From positions 62,001 through 126,000 of the forward strand of contig NZ_FWXV01000016.1 of assembly GCF_900176515.1 (NCBI RefSeq): a DNA stretch of 64,000 bases, in the 5' to 3' direction. Numbering within the stretch: the stretch's first letter is position 1; each line of letters begins with the position of its first letter. The DNA comes from Kibdelosporangium aridum. GTDB taxonomy: Bacteria; Actinomycetota; Actinomycetes; Mycobacteriales; Pseudonocardiaceae. The notes beneath the pieces were generated by a model, which saw only the letters and a program-made list of their open reading frames with translations, ran no database searches and was not told where the DNA came from. Shown here in pieces: positions 23,938 to 32,065 of the stretch. The translations under genes were made by a program, and so were the position numbers.

Positions 23938-25845
23938 ATGGACCGCGTGGCAGGACGGATCCGGGAGAGCGACATCGCCCTCGTGCGTGAGCGCAACAGG
24001 ATCGACGACGTAATCGGCGAGTATGTCGCGTTGCGCCAAGTCGGTGGAGGAGCGGCGAAGGGGCTGTGCCCGTTTCACGACGAGAAGACGCCGTCGTTCA
24101 ATGTGCGCCCGACGCACGGCACGTTCCACTGCTTCGGCTGTGGTGAGGGCGGCGATGTCATCGCCTTCCTGTGCAAGATCGATCACCTGAGCTTCGTCGA
24201 GTCCGTCGAGCGGCTCGCCGAACGCGCGGGGATCAAACTGACCTACGAGGGCGGCGGTGCCAGCGTCCAGCGCGACCGCGGCACTCGGACCAGGCTCATC
24301 GACGCACATCGTGCGGCCGCCGAGTTCTACGCCGAGCAGCTGCGCAGCCCGGAGGCCAAGCCCGCGCGGGAGTTCCTCGCGCAACGTGGCTTCGACCAGG
24401 CCGCGGCGGCGATGTTCGGGTGCGGATACGCCCCCGCCGGTTGGGACACGCTGACGAAGTACCTGCTCAGCCGTGGTTTCGAGCTGGTTGAGCTGGAGAA
24501 GGCCGGGTTGTCCAAGGCGGGCAGGCGCGGCCCGATCGACCAGTTCCACCGCAGGCTGTTGTGGCCGATCAAGGACCTCGGCGGCGACGTTGTCGGCTTC
24601 GGTGCCCGCCGGATCTACGACGACGATCAGATCCAGGCGAAGTACCTCAACACCCGTGATTCGCCGATCTACCACAAATCGCAGGTGCTGTTCGGCCTTG
24701 ACCTGGCCAAACGGGAGATCTCCAAGCGCCACCAGGTCGTCGTGGTCGAGGGCTACACAGACGTGATGGCGATGCACCTGTCGGGTGTGCCGACCGCGGT
24801 CGCCTCCTGTGGCACGGCGTTCGGCCTGGAGCACATCTCGGTCCTGCGGCGTCTGCTGATGGACGACAAGTTCTTCCGCGGCGAGGTGATCTACACCTTC
24901 GACGGCGACGATGCCGGCAAGAAAGCCGCGATGAAGGCGTTCGACGAGGACCAGCGGTTCGCCTCGCAGACATTCATCGCGGTCGCGCCGGACGGCATGG
25001 ACCCGTGCGAACTGCGTCAGGCCAAGGGCGACACCGCGGTCCGCGACCTGGTCGCCCGGCGGCAGCGTCTGATCGAGTTCTGGCTGCGTGCAGAGCTGGC
25101 TGACTACGACCTGGACGCGGCCGAAGGACGGGTGCAGGCGCTACGCCGGACCGTGCCGATGGTCGCCCAGATCAAGGACTTCTCCCTGCGGGACGAGTAC
25201 GCCCGCCAGCTCGCCGGCTGGATCGGCTGGGACGACATCCAGACCGTCGTGCGCCGGGTCCGGGAAACCGCCAACGGCAAGACCGCCGCTCCCGCCCGCA
25301 AAGCCCCGCCCGTCGACCAGAACCAAGGTGCGTTGGCGATCGAGGTGGACGGTCCCAAGCGGCCCAAGCCCGACGATCCCGAATTGCACCTGCAGCGTGA
25401 GGCGCTCAAGGCGGCGTTGCAGGTTCCGCACCTGGCCGGGCCGCACTTCGACAGCTTGCCCGCAGAGGCGTTCACCGACCCCGCGTATGCCGAGTTGCAC
25501 AAGGCGTTGCATGCGGCGGGCGGGGCCTCGTGCGGGCTTGCCGGGCCGACGTTGTTCGACGCGGTCAGCAAGAACTGCCAGCACCAGGTGGTCCAGTCGC
25601 TGGTCAGCGAGCTGTCCGTGGAGGCGATGCGGCACCACGAGCCGGACATGCGGTACGTGGACAGCCTGATCGCGGCGTTGAACAAGAGCCTGGTGGCTCG
25701 GCAGATCGCGGACATCAAGTCCCGGTTGCAGCGGCTGAGCCCGTTGGAGAACGCCGACGAGTACCGCCAGCTGTTCGGCGACCTCGTGGCCATGGAGCAG
25801 TACCACAAGGCGTTGGGGGAGCAGGCCGCCGGGAGTTTGCCGTGA
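23938..25845 (+). CDS. dnaG: DNA primase
   Basis: Primase making RNA primers at the replication fork. The N-terminal CHC2 zinc finger is 'LCPFHDEKTPSFNV' and 'FHCFGCGEGGD'. The TOPRIM core has 'VVVVEGYTDVMAMHLSG' (Glu), and 'YTFDGDDAGKKAAMKA' (DxD-type acidic residues). The C-terminal DnaB-interaction domain spans the last ~150 residues. Start: ATG 23938 gives 635 residues; the GTG at 23947 ('AGRIRESDIALVRER') is equally usual in actinobacteria. The upstream space is very short, and the sigma-factor gene begins only 27 nt away on the other strand. The 3' end overlaps the next gene (GTGA). Confidence 0.96.
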   Translation: MDRVAGRIRESDIALVRERNRIDDVIGEYVALRQVGGGAAKGLCPFHDEKTPSFNVRPTHGTFHCFGCGEGGDVIAFLCKIDHLSFVESVERLAERAGIKLTYEGGGASVQRDRGTRTRLIDAHRAAAEFYAEQLRSPEAKPAREFLAQRGFDQAAAAMFGCGYAPAGWDTLTKYLLSRGFELVELEKAGLSKAGRRGPIDQFHRRLLWPIKDLGGDVVGFGARRIYDDDQIQAKYLNTRDSPIYHKSQVLFGLDLAKREISKRHQVVVVEGYTDVMAMHLSGVPTAVASCGTAFGLEHISVLRRLLMDDKFFRGEVIYTFDGDDAGKKAAMKAFDEDQRFASQTFIAVAPDGMDPCELRQAKGDTAVRDLVARRQRLIEFWLRAELADYDLDAAEGRVQALRRTVPMVAQIKDFSLRDEYARQLAGWIGWDDIQTVVRRVRETANGKTAAPARKAPPVDQNQGALAIEVDGPKRPKPDDPELHLQREALKAALQVPHLAGPHFDSLPAEAFTDPAYAELHKALHAAGGASCGLAGPTLFDAVSKNCQHQVVQSLVSELSVEAMRHHEPDMRYVDSLIAALNKSLVARQIADIKSRLQRLSPLENADEYRQLFGDLVAMEQYHKALGEQAAGSLP

Positions 25846-26369
25846 AGTTGCGGCGGTTCGTCGACCGGTTGACCGGCCGTCAGGTCCCTGAGGACTTCGA
25901 GGGCAAGCTCGACGACGGCGAGTATGTGCTCGGCTTGGCGGAAGTGAAGTCGGGCGGGCACATGGTGGCCACTTCCCGGGGCCTGTGGCTGCCCGGCTCG
26001 CGCCGGGTCGGCTGGCACATGATCAGCAAGGCGACGTGGGGTGGTGGCGCGCTGGTGCTGATCGAGGCGATCGAGGACTCCCGCGCCGGGAACGCGATCA
26101 TCTTGCGGGACCAGCCGCCCGTGCGGTTCGTGTTCGTGCAGAGCGGCAAACTGCCGGACGTCATCCACGCGCGCGTGACGAAGTCCATCGCGTCACGTCA
26201 CCGGCAGGAACTGCCTGGTGGAGGCGCCTGGTTCGTGCAGCGGCGGGTGCCCGGCCAGGACGGCGTTGTGCTGCAGGTACGCCCGGACAAGGGCACCGAC
26301 GAAGCTGCTGTGCAGCGGGTGGCCGAGGAGGTCGCCGCGAAACTGGGCTTGATGAAACCGAACCTCTAG
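25842..26369 (+). CDS. conserved hypothetical protein coupled to dnaG
   Basis: A 175-residue soluble protein starting at GTG 25842, which overlaps the dnaG stop. Recognisable features: 'DDGEYVLGLAEVKSGGHMVA', 'TSRGLWLPGSRRVGWHMISK' and a C-terminal helix 'DEAAVQRVAEEVAAKLGLMK'. The N-terminal half looks like a beta-rich PH-like fold that displays a conserved Trp/Gly pattern. It is a frequent dnaG neighbour in Pseudonocardiales and mycobacteria, with unknown function. No catalytic motif seen. Confidence 0.75.
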   Translation: MKLRRFVDRLTGRQVPEDFEGKLDDGEYVLGLAEVKSGGHMVATSRGLWLPGSRRVGWHMISKATWGGGALVLIEAIEDSRAGNAIILRDQPPVRFVFVQSGKLPDVIHARVTKSIASRHRQELPGGGAWFVQRRVPGQDGVVLQVRPDKGTDEAAVQRVAEEVAAKLGLMKPNL

Positions 26370-26376
26370 CAATAAA

Positions 26377-26388
26377 GTACGTACGTAC
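26377..26388. promoter_or_regulatory. GTACGTACGTAC palindrome upstream of tam
   Basis: A perfect 12-bp palindrome 20 nt before the tam start codon. TACGTA-type palindromes are common TetR-family operators, so repression of tam is possible. No TetR gene is adjacent. The sequence is certain; the role is inferred. Confidence 0.4.
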
Positions 26389-26407
26389 GGTTTGCTGGAG
26401 GTGGCCC

Positions 26408-27163
26408 ATGTGGGACCCGGACAAGTACCTGACCTTCGCCGATCACCGCGCGCGACCGTTCTACGAACTGATCGCGCGCATCCAAGCCGAATCACCCCGT
26501 CGAGTGGTCGACCTGGGCTGCGGGCCCGGCAATCTGACCGCTGTCCTCGCCGACCGCTGGCCGGCCGCGGCCATCGAGGCGTTCGACTCGTCACCCGAGA
26601 TGGTGGAGGCGGCACGGGTGCGCGGAATTGACGCCCATGTGGGGGACGTCGCCACATGGAAGCCGCAGCCGGACACCGACGTCGTGGTCACCAATGCGGT
26701 GCTGCAGTGGGTGCCTGGACACCCGGACATACTCCGCCGTTGGGCCAAGGAACTGCCCTCGGGCGCGTGGATTGCCATGCAGGTGCCCGGCAACTTCGAC
26801 GGACCCTCACATACCCTCGTCCGCGAGTTGGTCGCAGAGAAGTGGCGTTCACGACTGGGTGGCGTGGACATCCGTCCAGCGGACGCCGTGCTCACCCCAA
26901 CCGGGTACGCGGACCTCTTCGACGGCTGCGAGGTCGATACGTGGGAGACCACGTACACGCAGGTGCTGGCAGGCGACGACCCAGTGCTGGAATGGATCAG
27001 CGGAACCGCGCTGCGTCCAATCAAAGCCGCCCTGTCCGACGAGGAATGGGCCCAGTTCCGCGCCGACCTCGCACCGGCCCTGCGCGAGGTCTACCCGCGC
27101 CGGCCCGACGGCCGCACGTGGTTTCCGTTCCGCAGGGTGTTCGCCGTCGTCCAGGTCAGCTGA
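26408..27163 (+). CDS. tam: trans-aconitate 2-methyltransferase
   Basis: SAM-dependent methyltransferase of 251 residues that esterifies trans-aconitate, a spontaneous inhibitor of aconitase. It opens with the Tam-like 'MWDPDKYLTFADHRARPFYE'. The SAM motifs are 'RRVVDLGCGPGNLTAVLA', 'IEAFDSSPEMVEAAR' and 'VVVTNAVLQWVPGH'. The substrate-side segment 'AMQVPGNFDGPSHTLVREL' is also characteristic. ATG 26408 follows GGAGGTGG. The 3' end overlaps the convergent small gene by 8 nt. Confidence 0.9.
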   Translation: MWDPDKYLTFADHRARPFYELIARIQAESPRRVVDLGCGPGNLTAVLADRWPAAAIEAFDSSPEMVEAARVRGIDAHVGDVATWKPQPDTDVVVTNAVLQWVPGHPDILRRWAKELPSGAWIAMQVPGNFDGPSHTLVRELVAEKWRSRLGGVDIRPADAVLTPTGYADLFDGCEVDTWETTYTQVLAGDDPVLEWISGTALRPIKAALSDEEWAQFRADLAPALREVYPRRPDGRTWFPFRRVFAVVQVS

Positions 27164-27365
27164 CCGGCTGCTTGCTGGTGACCGGCTGCTTGTTGTTGCG
27201 GCCCAGCTTCTCGCCGACCTTCTGGCGCGCCACACCGGCTGCACTCTGCACGGCCGGGTGCTCAAGCAGGCTGTGGTACGCCCGCATGATCTGGTCGTAC
27301 CGCTCCCGTCCGGCCTTCGCGCCCAGCACGTAGCCAACAGCAACTCCAGCCAGGAACACCTTCAT
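27156..27365 (-). CDS. small YtxH-like membrane protein
   Basis: A 69-residue protein with one N-terminal hydrophobic helix containing glycine-rich 'VFLAGVAVGYVLGAKAGRER', the pattern of small YtxH-like or 'GYVLGAKAGRERY' actinobacterial proteins. A charged helical tail follows, ending in a Lys/Gln/Pro-rich stretch with a short repeat (KQPVTSKQPVS). ATG 27365 is chosen because AGGAGG lies 8 nt upstream. Function unknown; such proteins are often stress-related. Confidence 0.75.
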   Translation of the reverse strand: MKVFLAGVAVGYVLGAKAGRERYDQIMRAYHSLLEHPAVQSAAGVARQKVGEKLGRNNKQPVTSKQPVS

Positions 27366-27500
27366 TGTCACTGCCTCCTGTGTGTCGACTCCGTGCGCCT
27401 ATCTTCCCGCAACAGGCACCCCCCTGCCGTTCTGCCCCGGGTCCATGCGCTAGAGTTACCCACTGTCAGGCCAGGGCAACCCAAGGCCTGGCGGGAGCAG

Positions 27501-27573
27501 TCCTCCATAGCTCAATTGGCAGAGCATTCGACTGTTAATCGAAGGGTTGCTGGTTCGAGTCCAGCTGGAGGAG
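27501..27573 (+). tRNA. tRNA-Asn (GTT)
   Basis: The cloverleaf folds cleanly: acceptor TCCTCCA/TGGAGGA, D arm GCTC..GAGC, anticodon stem TTCGA/TCGAA with loop CTGTTAA (anticodon GTT), T arm GCTGG-TTCGAGT-CCAGC, discriminator G. No CCA is encoded. Confidence 0.97.
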
Positions 27574-27576
27574 CAA

Positions 27577-27602
27577 AACCCCAGGTCAGCGCACCTGGGG
27601 TT
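27577..27602 (+). terminator. terminator after tRNA-Asn
   Basis: AACCCCAGGT (27577-27586) and ACCTGGGGTT (27593-27602) form a perfect 10-bp stem with a 6-nt loop, followed by CTTTGT. It sits between the two tRNA genes, so they are probably separate transcripts or only partly linked. Confidence 0.85.
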
Positions 27603-27614
27603 CTTTGTATCCGA

Positions 27615-27688
27615 GGGCCGGTAGCTCAGTTGGTCAGAGCAGGGGACTCATAATCCCTTGGCCGTGGGTTCGAGCCCCACCCGGCCCA
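27615..27688 (+). tRNA. tRNA-Met (CAT, elongator type)
   Basis: Acceptor GGGCCGG/CCGGCCC, D arm GCTC..GAGC, anticodon stem GGGGA/TCCCT with loop CTCATAA (anticodon CAT), T arm GTGGG-TTCGAGC-CCCAC, discriminator A. CAT tRNAs can also be initiator Met or Ile2 (lysidine). The first pair G-C excludes a standard initiator, and the context beside tRNA-Asn matches elongator Met in related genomes. Confidence 0.9.
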
Positions 27689-27863
27689 CGTCCTCAGGGA
27701 ACGTCTGTCCACGGAGAGCGTGGACCACGTCGTCCGTCATCATTTTGCGGGGCCGAGCCCCGCAGACCCCACGGTGCGCGTCCGCCACCTTGGCGACTCG
27801 GTCATGGTGATCTCGGGCCGGCCCAGCATTGTCTTGGGCGAGCACGGTTTCGTGCGTGTGGGC

Positions 27864-28262
27864 TCAGGTTCGGCGGCGGCGGGTCAGTTGCTTTGCGTCG
27901 TATGCCGCGCGGGCTTGCTCGACTTTTGCGAGGTTGACGGACCAGTCGGTCAGTGCCACGAACAGTGATGCCAGGCTGCGTCCTAGTTCGCTGATCTCGT
28001 ATTCCACTCGAGGTGGGACCTCGGGGTGATAGGTGCGTATGACGAGTCCGTCGCGTTCCAGTTGTCGTAGCCGTTGGGTCAGGACCTTGGGTGTGATCGT
28101 GGTGATGCGGCGTTCTAGTTCCACGAAGCGTTGGCGGCCGTATTCGTTGAGCGTCCACAGGATGGGGGTGGTCCAGCGGCTGAAGACGATGTCGACCACC
28201 GGCGCGATCGGGCATGCCTGTTCCGGTGGGACTTCGGTTATGGCCTCGGTCACTTCGCCCAC
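27864..28262 (-). CDS. HxlR-family transcriptional regulator
   Basis: A 132-residue winged-helix regulator. The family marker is 'CPIAPVVDIVFSRWTTPILW' (Cys near residue 17, then the first helix), with the recognition part 'RRITTITPKVLTQRLRQLER' and the wing 'HPEVPPRVEYEISELGRSL'. HxlR proteins often sense electrophiles or redox state through the N-terminal Cys. It is divergent from an NmrA-type oxidoreductase gene with a palindromic intergenic region, the classical arrangement for a regulator and its target. GTG 28262 is the likely start; GTG 28253 is possible. Confidence 0.92.
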   Translation of the reverse strand: MGEVTEAITEVPPEQACPIAPVVDIVFSRWTTPILWTLNEYGRQRFVELERRITTITPKVLTQRLRQLERDGLVIRTYHPEVPPRVEYEISELGRSLASLFVALTDWSVNLAKVEQARAAYDAKQLTRRRRT

Positions 28263-28271
28263 ACTTTCCTC

Positions 28272-28299
28272 TAGGTACCTACTATCACTTCGACAGTAG
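28272..28299. promoter_or_regulatory. palindromic operator region between hxlR and the NmrA gene
   Basis: TAGGTACCTA (28272-28281) is a perfect palindrome. Overlapping it, CTACT at 28279-28283 pairs with AGTAG at 28295-28299 across a partly symmetric centre. Both lie in the 80-bp divergent promoter region and are probable HxlR-type binding sites. Confidence 0.6.
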
Positions 28300-28342
28300 C
28301 GTCGTGGAATCCGTAGAGGGAACCCGCGACAGGAGAACGAAC

Positions 28343-29158
28343 ATGATTGTGGTGACCGGGGCGACTGGAAACGTTGGGCAGCCGTTGGTGCGAGCGCTTG
28401 TTGACGCAGGCGAGGATGTGACGGCGGTTTCCCGACGAGGCGCTGCGGAGGTGGGGGCGCGAATTCACCGGGCCGATCTGGTCGAACCGGAGACGCTCAA
28501 GCCTGCTCTCGACGGGGCTGAGGCGTTGTTCCTGCTGACCTCCTCCGACTTCATGGCGAAGGGCAACATCCATGACCTGATGGCGGTCGTGCGGGACGCT
28601 GACGTCCAAAGGGTTGTGTTGCTGTCGTCCCAAGGTGTTGGTACGCAACGACACCCGTCGGATCTGGAGGACGCCGTCAAGCAGTCGGGTCTGCAGTGGA
28701 CGATGCTGCGGCCGGGCAACTTCAACTCCAACACGTTCCAGTGGGCCGACATGGTTCGCACACAACGAGTGGTCGAGGCTCCGTTCGCTGACGTCGCGCT
28801 GCCGGCCGTGGATCCGGTTGACATCGGTGAGGTGGCCGCGCGTGTGCTGCGCGAGCCGGGCCATGAGGGCGGCATCTACACGCTGACTGGGCCGGAGGCG
28901 ATCTCACCGCGGCAGCAGGCTGCGGCGATCGGGGACGTAGTGGGTGAGCCGGTGCGTTTTGTTGAGCAGAGTCGGATGGACGCGCGGGCTCGGATGCTGC
29001 AATACATGCCTGAGCCGGTCGTGGAGATCACCCTCGGCATCCTTGGCGCACCGTCCGCCGCCGAGCAGCGTGTCAGTCCTGATGTTGAGCGGCTTCTCGG
29101 TCGTCCGCCTCGTACTTACGCCGACTGGGCTGCGCGCAACGTCGTGGCGTTCAAGTGA
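28343..29158 (+). CDS. NmrA-family NAD(P)-binding protein (SDR)
   Basis: A 271-residue atypical short-chain dehydrogenase. The nucleotide-binding motif is 'IVVTGATGNVGQPLVRAL' (residues 2-19). Other SDR/NmrA features are 'LDGAEALFLLTSSDF', 'VQRVVLLSSQGVG' and 'LRPGNFNSNTF'. Proteins of this type are NAD(P)H quinone reductases (QorB-like) or redox sensors. ATG 28343 has AGGAG 7 nt upstream. It is divergently paired with the HxlR regulator, suggesting inducible expression under electrophile or redox stress (inference). Confidence 0.9.
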   Translation: MIVVTGATGNVGQPLVRALVDAGEDVTAVSRRGAAEVGARIHRADLVEPETLKPALDGAEALFLLTSSDFMAKGNIHDLMAVVRDADVQRVVLLSSQGVGTQRHPSDLEDAVKQSGLQWTMLRPGNFNSNTFQWADMVRTQRVVEAPFADVALPAVDPVDIGEVAARVLREPGHEGGIYTLTGPEAISPRQQAAAIGDVVGEPVRFVEQSRMDARARMLQYMPEPVVEITLGILGAPSAAEQRVSPDVERLLGRPPRTYADWAARNVVAFK

Positions 29159-29161
29159 GCC

Positions 29162-29629
29162 CTACGGTAGGACGGGGCCGCCTGCCCATGTGGAGAAGAT
29201 CAGGTGGGTTTCGACTCGGCCGACTTCGCGTCGCGAGGTGTACTCGTCCAGCACCAGGCGTTGCAGGTCTCCGGTGCTGTGACACGCGACGTGCACCATG
29301 AAGTCGCTGCCGCCGGTCACGTGGTGCAGGGCCACTGTCTCGGGCAACGACTGCACGTGTTTCACGAAGGGGTCGATCAGCGGCCGCGCGTGGGGTTGTA
29401 GCTGAACCGCCAGCATCGCCTGCACGCTTCGGCCTACGGCTTCTGGGGACACCGTCGCGGTGTAGCCGGTGATCACGCCGAGGCGTTTCAATCGGGCCAC
29501 TCGGTCGAGGCAGGTTGACGGCGCCACGCCTACTTGGGCCGCGAGGTCCTTGTTGGCGATGCGGCCGTCGGCCTGCAGGATCCGCAGGATCGCGACGTCG
29601 ACCGAGTCGAGGGTGCCGGGGTCGGGCAT
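29162..29629 (-). CDS. Lrp/AsnC-family regulator
   Basis: A 155-residue feast/famine regulator. The N-terminal helix-turn-helix is 'DSVDVAILRILQADGRIANK' to 'VAPSTCLDRVARLKRLGVI'. The C-terminal RAM domain includes 'VHVACHSTGDLQRLVLDEY' and 'VGRVETHLIFSTW'. It is divergent from a PLP-dependent sulfur-amino-acid lyase gene, which it probably controls in response to an amino acid. It ends three nt after the convergent NmrA-gene stop. Confidence 0.93.
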   Translation of the reverse strand: MPDPGTLDSVDVAILRILQADGRIANKDLAAQVGVAPSTCLDRVARLKRLGVITGYTATVSPEAVGRSVQAMLAVQLQPHARPLIDPFVKHVQSLPETVALHHVTGGSDFMVHVACHSTGDLQRLVLDEYTSRREVGRVETHLIFSTWAGGPVLP

Positions 29630-29760
29630 GCGTCGAACTGTATCCGGTTCACAGTCGATAATCAGACTGGGAACCGAATCGCGGGGAACAATCTGGGCCT
29701 TCCGCCGAACTCGGTACGGCGCGTTAGCCAGTGGCCCGGATTACGGCGCATGCTCGGCGC

Positions 29761-30873
29761 ATGGCTCTCGACACCCGTGCGATTCACGCCGGTCGCGATG
29801 ACCTCGTCGACCTGGGCGTTCATGCCATTCCCCTCGACCTTTCGACGACCTACCCGGCGCGGGACAGCAGCGCCGAGGCGGCGCGACTCGATGTCCTTGC
29901 CACCGGCGAAATGGACGGTGGCCTGCCGATCTACGGCCGCGTCAGCAACCCGACGGTCGCGCGGTTCGAGACCGCGTTGGCCGAACTGGAGGGTTGCGAG
30001 GCGGGCGTGGCGTTCGCCAGCGGTATGGCGGCGCTGTCCGCCTGTTTGCTCGCCGCGGTTGTTCAAGGTAAGCCGCATGTTGTTGCTGTGCGGCCGTTGT
30101 ACGGCACGACGGATCACCTCGTGGCGTCCGGGTTGCTGGGCACGTTCGTCACCTGGGCCAGCCCTGACACGGTCGCGCAGTCCATCCGGCCGGACACTGG
30201 ACTGGTCATTGTGGAGTCACCGGCCAACCCGACATTGACCGAAGTGGACATCGCACGGCTCGCGGAGGCTGCGGGCGACGTGCCTTTGTTGGTGGACAAC
30301 ACGTTTGCCACGCCGGTGCTGCAGCGGCCTGCGGAACACGGGGCCAAGATCGTGCTGCACAGTGCGACGAAGTTCCTGGGCGGCCACGGCGATGTGATGG
30401 GCGGGATCATCGCGTGCGACGAGGAGTACGCGCGTGTGCTGCGGCAGCTGAGGTTCGTCACCGGCGGGATTCTTCACCCGATGGCGGGATATTTGTTGCT
30501 GCGCGGCCTTTCCACGCTTCCGGTCCGTATCCGTGCGGCGTCCGCCAATGCCGCTGAGCTCGCTCAACGGCTCAAAGATCACCCGAAGGTGGAACGCGTT
30601 CACTACCCCAAGCTTGGCGGAGCGTTGGTGTCGATCGAGGTGGCCGGCGACCCGCTCGCCGTCATCTCCGCGGTCCGGGTCTTCACGCCCGCGGTCAGCC
30701 TCGGCAGCGTCGACAGCCTGATCCAGCACCCCGGTTCGCTGACGCACCGGATCATGGAGCCCGACGACCGCAAGGACGCGGGCATCAGCGAACAACTGCT
30801 GCGGCTGTCGGTCGGGCTGGAAGACGTCGAGGACCTCTGGCAGGACATCGACCAAGCCCTGCAGAAGGCCTAG
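29761..30873 (+). CDS. Cys/Met metabolism PLP-dependent enzyme (cystathionine/methionine gamma-lyase type)
   Basis: A 370-residue fold-type I enzyme. The active-site Lys is in 'LHSATKFLGGHGDVMGG' (~residues 200-216), the PLP-phosphate contacts in 'ASGMAALSACLLA' and 'LYGTTDHL', and the aspartate pairing the pyridine in 'LLVDNTFATPVLQRP'. The substrate Arg is probably in 'LLRLSVGLED'. Compared with the usual 380-400 residues, the segment after 'KVERVHYPKLGG' is shortened by about 15-20 residues, removing the common 'HPxHxxA' stretch. ATG 29761 fits the conserved 'DTRAIHAGRD' start. An Lrp-type regulator lies divergently, suggesting catabolism of methionine or a related amino acid. Confidence 0.88.
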   Translation: MALDTRAIHAGRDDLVDLGVHAIPLDLSTTYPARDSSAEAARLDVLATGEMDGGLPIYGRVSNPTVARFETALAELEGCEAGVAFASGMAALSACLLAAVVQGKPHVVAVRPLYGTTDHLVASGLLGTFVTWASPDTVAQSIRPDTGLVIVESPANPTLTEVDIARLAEAAGDVPLLVDNTFATPVLQRPAEHGAKIVLHSATKFLGGHGDVMGGIIACDEEYARVLRQLRFVTGGILHPMAGYLLLRGLSTLPVRIRAASANAAELAQRLKDHPKVERVHYPKLGGALVSIEVAGDPLAVISAVRVFTPAVSLGSVDSLIQHPGSLTHRIMEPDDRKDAGISEQLLRLSVGLEDVEDLWQDIDQALQKA

Positions 30874-30885
30874 AAGAGCCTGCGC

Positions 30886-31053
30886 GCCCCGAAGCCTTCT
30901 CCCAGGACTCCCGCGTCGGGGCGACGCCCTCGGGCAACAGCGCGAGGACGTCGCCCATCACCGACAACGGCATGCCGAGCGTCTGCGAGGCAGGGATGAA
31001 CGCCACTTGCCGCAAGGTTCCCCGATGGTGAGCTCAGCGGACAGGACGGCCAT
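30886..31053 (-). pseudogene. soxR (MerR-family) remnant
   Basis: From ATG 31053 the minus strand reads 'MAVLSAELTIGE', the usual SoxR opening. It then jumps frame into 'LRQVAFIPASQTLGMPLSVM' and 'GDVLALLPEGVAPTRESWEK', matching the SoxR central helices. The helix-turn-helix core between them (about 50 codons) is missing. The C-terminal part with the Fe-S cysteines is also gone, because the sequence runs into the end of the neighbouring lyase gene. A clear decayed gene; no function expected. Confidence 0.75.
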
Positions 31054-31062
31054 GACCCAACG

Positions 31063-31941
31063 CTATTTGTTGGGCGACACCATGATCGGTGATCCCTGCG
31101 GCACCGGCAGCACCTGCACCTTGCCGGACTTGATCGCCTCGTTGACCGCCTGCTGTTGCTGGTAGGCCTGGTAGCCGGGGATCCCGCCGGGGAAGTTCGC
31201 GGCCGCCTGCTTGTCCACGTCCGCTGCCTGGCTGCGCAGCTCCGCCGCCTGCTTGTCGGTCAGGCCCTGCACCAGGCCCGGCTGAATACCCGGCTTCTGC
31301 AGCAGCACCGAGTTGATGGTGATCAAATCGACGCCTTGGGTGAGGCTCTTGAGCACCTCGGGCAGCTGGTTGAGCACGTCCCGTTCCCACTGCGCCTTCG
31401 ACGGAGCGTCGGTGTACAGCTTTTGCCACGGGTATTTCAGCGCCTCGTTGTCCGTCGCCCGGTCCAGCGCCGCGCCGACGTAGTTGCGCAACAACGAATT
31501 CCAGCCGGGCTGCATCTGCTCGCCACCGTCGTCCGGCGCCGCGTCGTACTTGTACGCGATGAGTTCGTGGAACATCTGGATCTTCCCGCCCGGCCACACC
31601 TTGCCGGTCGGGTCGGTGAACTGGGAGCAGTCGGTGTTCAGGGTGAACTTCACCGTCCCGGTCACCTTGATCTCCTGCGAGTCCTGTGTCGTCGACGTCA
31701 GCGGTGCCGAGTCGATGCCGTCGCCGTCGCCGAAGGTGAAGTCCCGCTGCCCTTTGGGGTAGTAATAGTGGTCGTCGTTGACGTCACTGACATCCCGGTC
31801 GGTCTCGCACTCGACGAATTTCCGCGAGTCGAACGGGCCCGCGCCGTATTGCAGGGAGACCTCGCTCGAGGTCGGATTCGCGATGGAACAGGCGGACAGT
31901 ACGAGGGCGAGCGCGGGTAAGGCGACGAGTCGGCGAGTCAT
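31063..31941 (-). CDS. lipoprotein, possibly SPFH/band-7-like
   Basis: A 292-residue protein with a lipoprotein signal peptide ('LVALPALALVLSAC', lipobox Leu-Ser-Ala-Cys at ~15-18). After a Ser-rich part it contains 'TQDSQEIKVTGTVKFTLNTD', a beta-strand pattern like the SPFH/band-7 core, and an Ala/Gln-rich helical C-terminal part with 'DKQAAELRSQAADVDKQAAA', also SPFH-like. The C-terminus ends in a hydrophobic-Pro segment. The SPFH assignment is by pattern only. If right, exposing such a domain outside the cell on a lipid anchor is unusual. It lies beside the decayed soxR. Confidence 0.65.
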   Translation of the reverse strand: MTRRLVALPALALVLSACSIANPTSSEVSLQYGAGPFDSRKFVECETDRDVSDVNDDHYYYPKGQRDFTFGDGDGIDSAPLTSTTQDSQEIKVTGTVKFTLNTDCSQFTDPTGKVWPGGKIQMFHELIAYKYDAAPDDGGEQMQPGWNSLLRNYVGAALDRATDNEALKYPWQKLYTDAPSKAQWERDVLNQLPEVLKSLTQGVDLITINSVLLQKPGIQPGLVQGLTDKQAAELRSQAADVDKQAAANFPGGIPGYQAYQQQQAVNEAIKSGKVQVLPVPQGSPIMVSPNK

Positions 31942-32065
31942 GGTTTCCCCTCAGCTGGAATGGTCGAGCGCAGATTGTGCCACGTCCCGGACGGGACCGA
32001 TCCCGAATCGACGGCGGAACATTCCGGTACGAAAAACCGCTTCCCTTTCGTGACACCATTGCGGA

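Noticed and set aside
27689..27863. Gene immediately after tRNA-Met
   Set aside because: Open frames there run into the HxlR gene on the opposite strand and show no protein-like pattern or ribosome-binding site.
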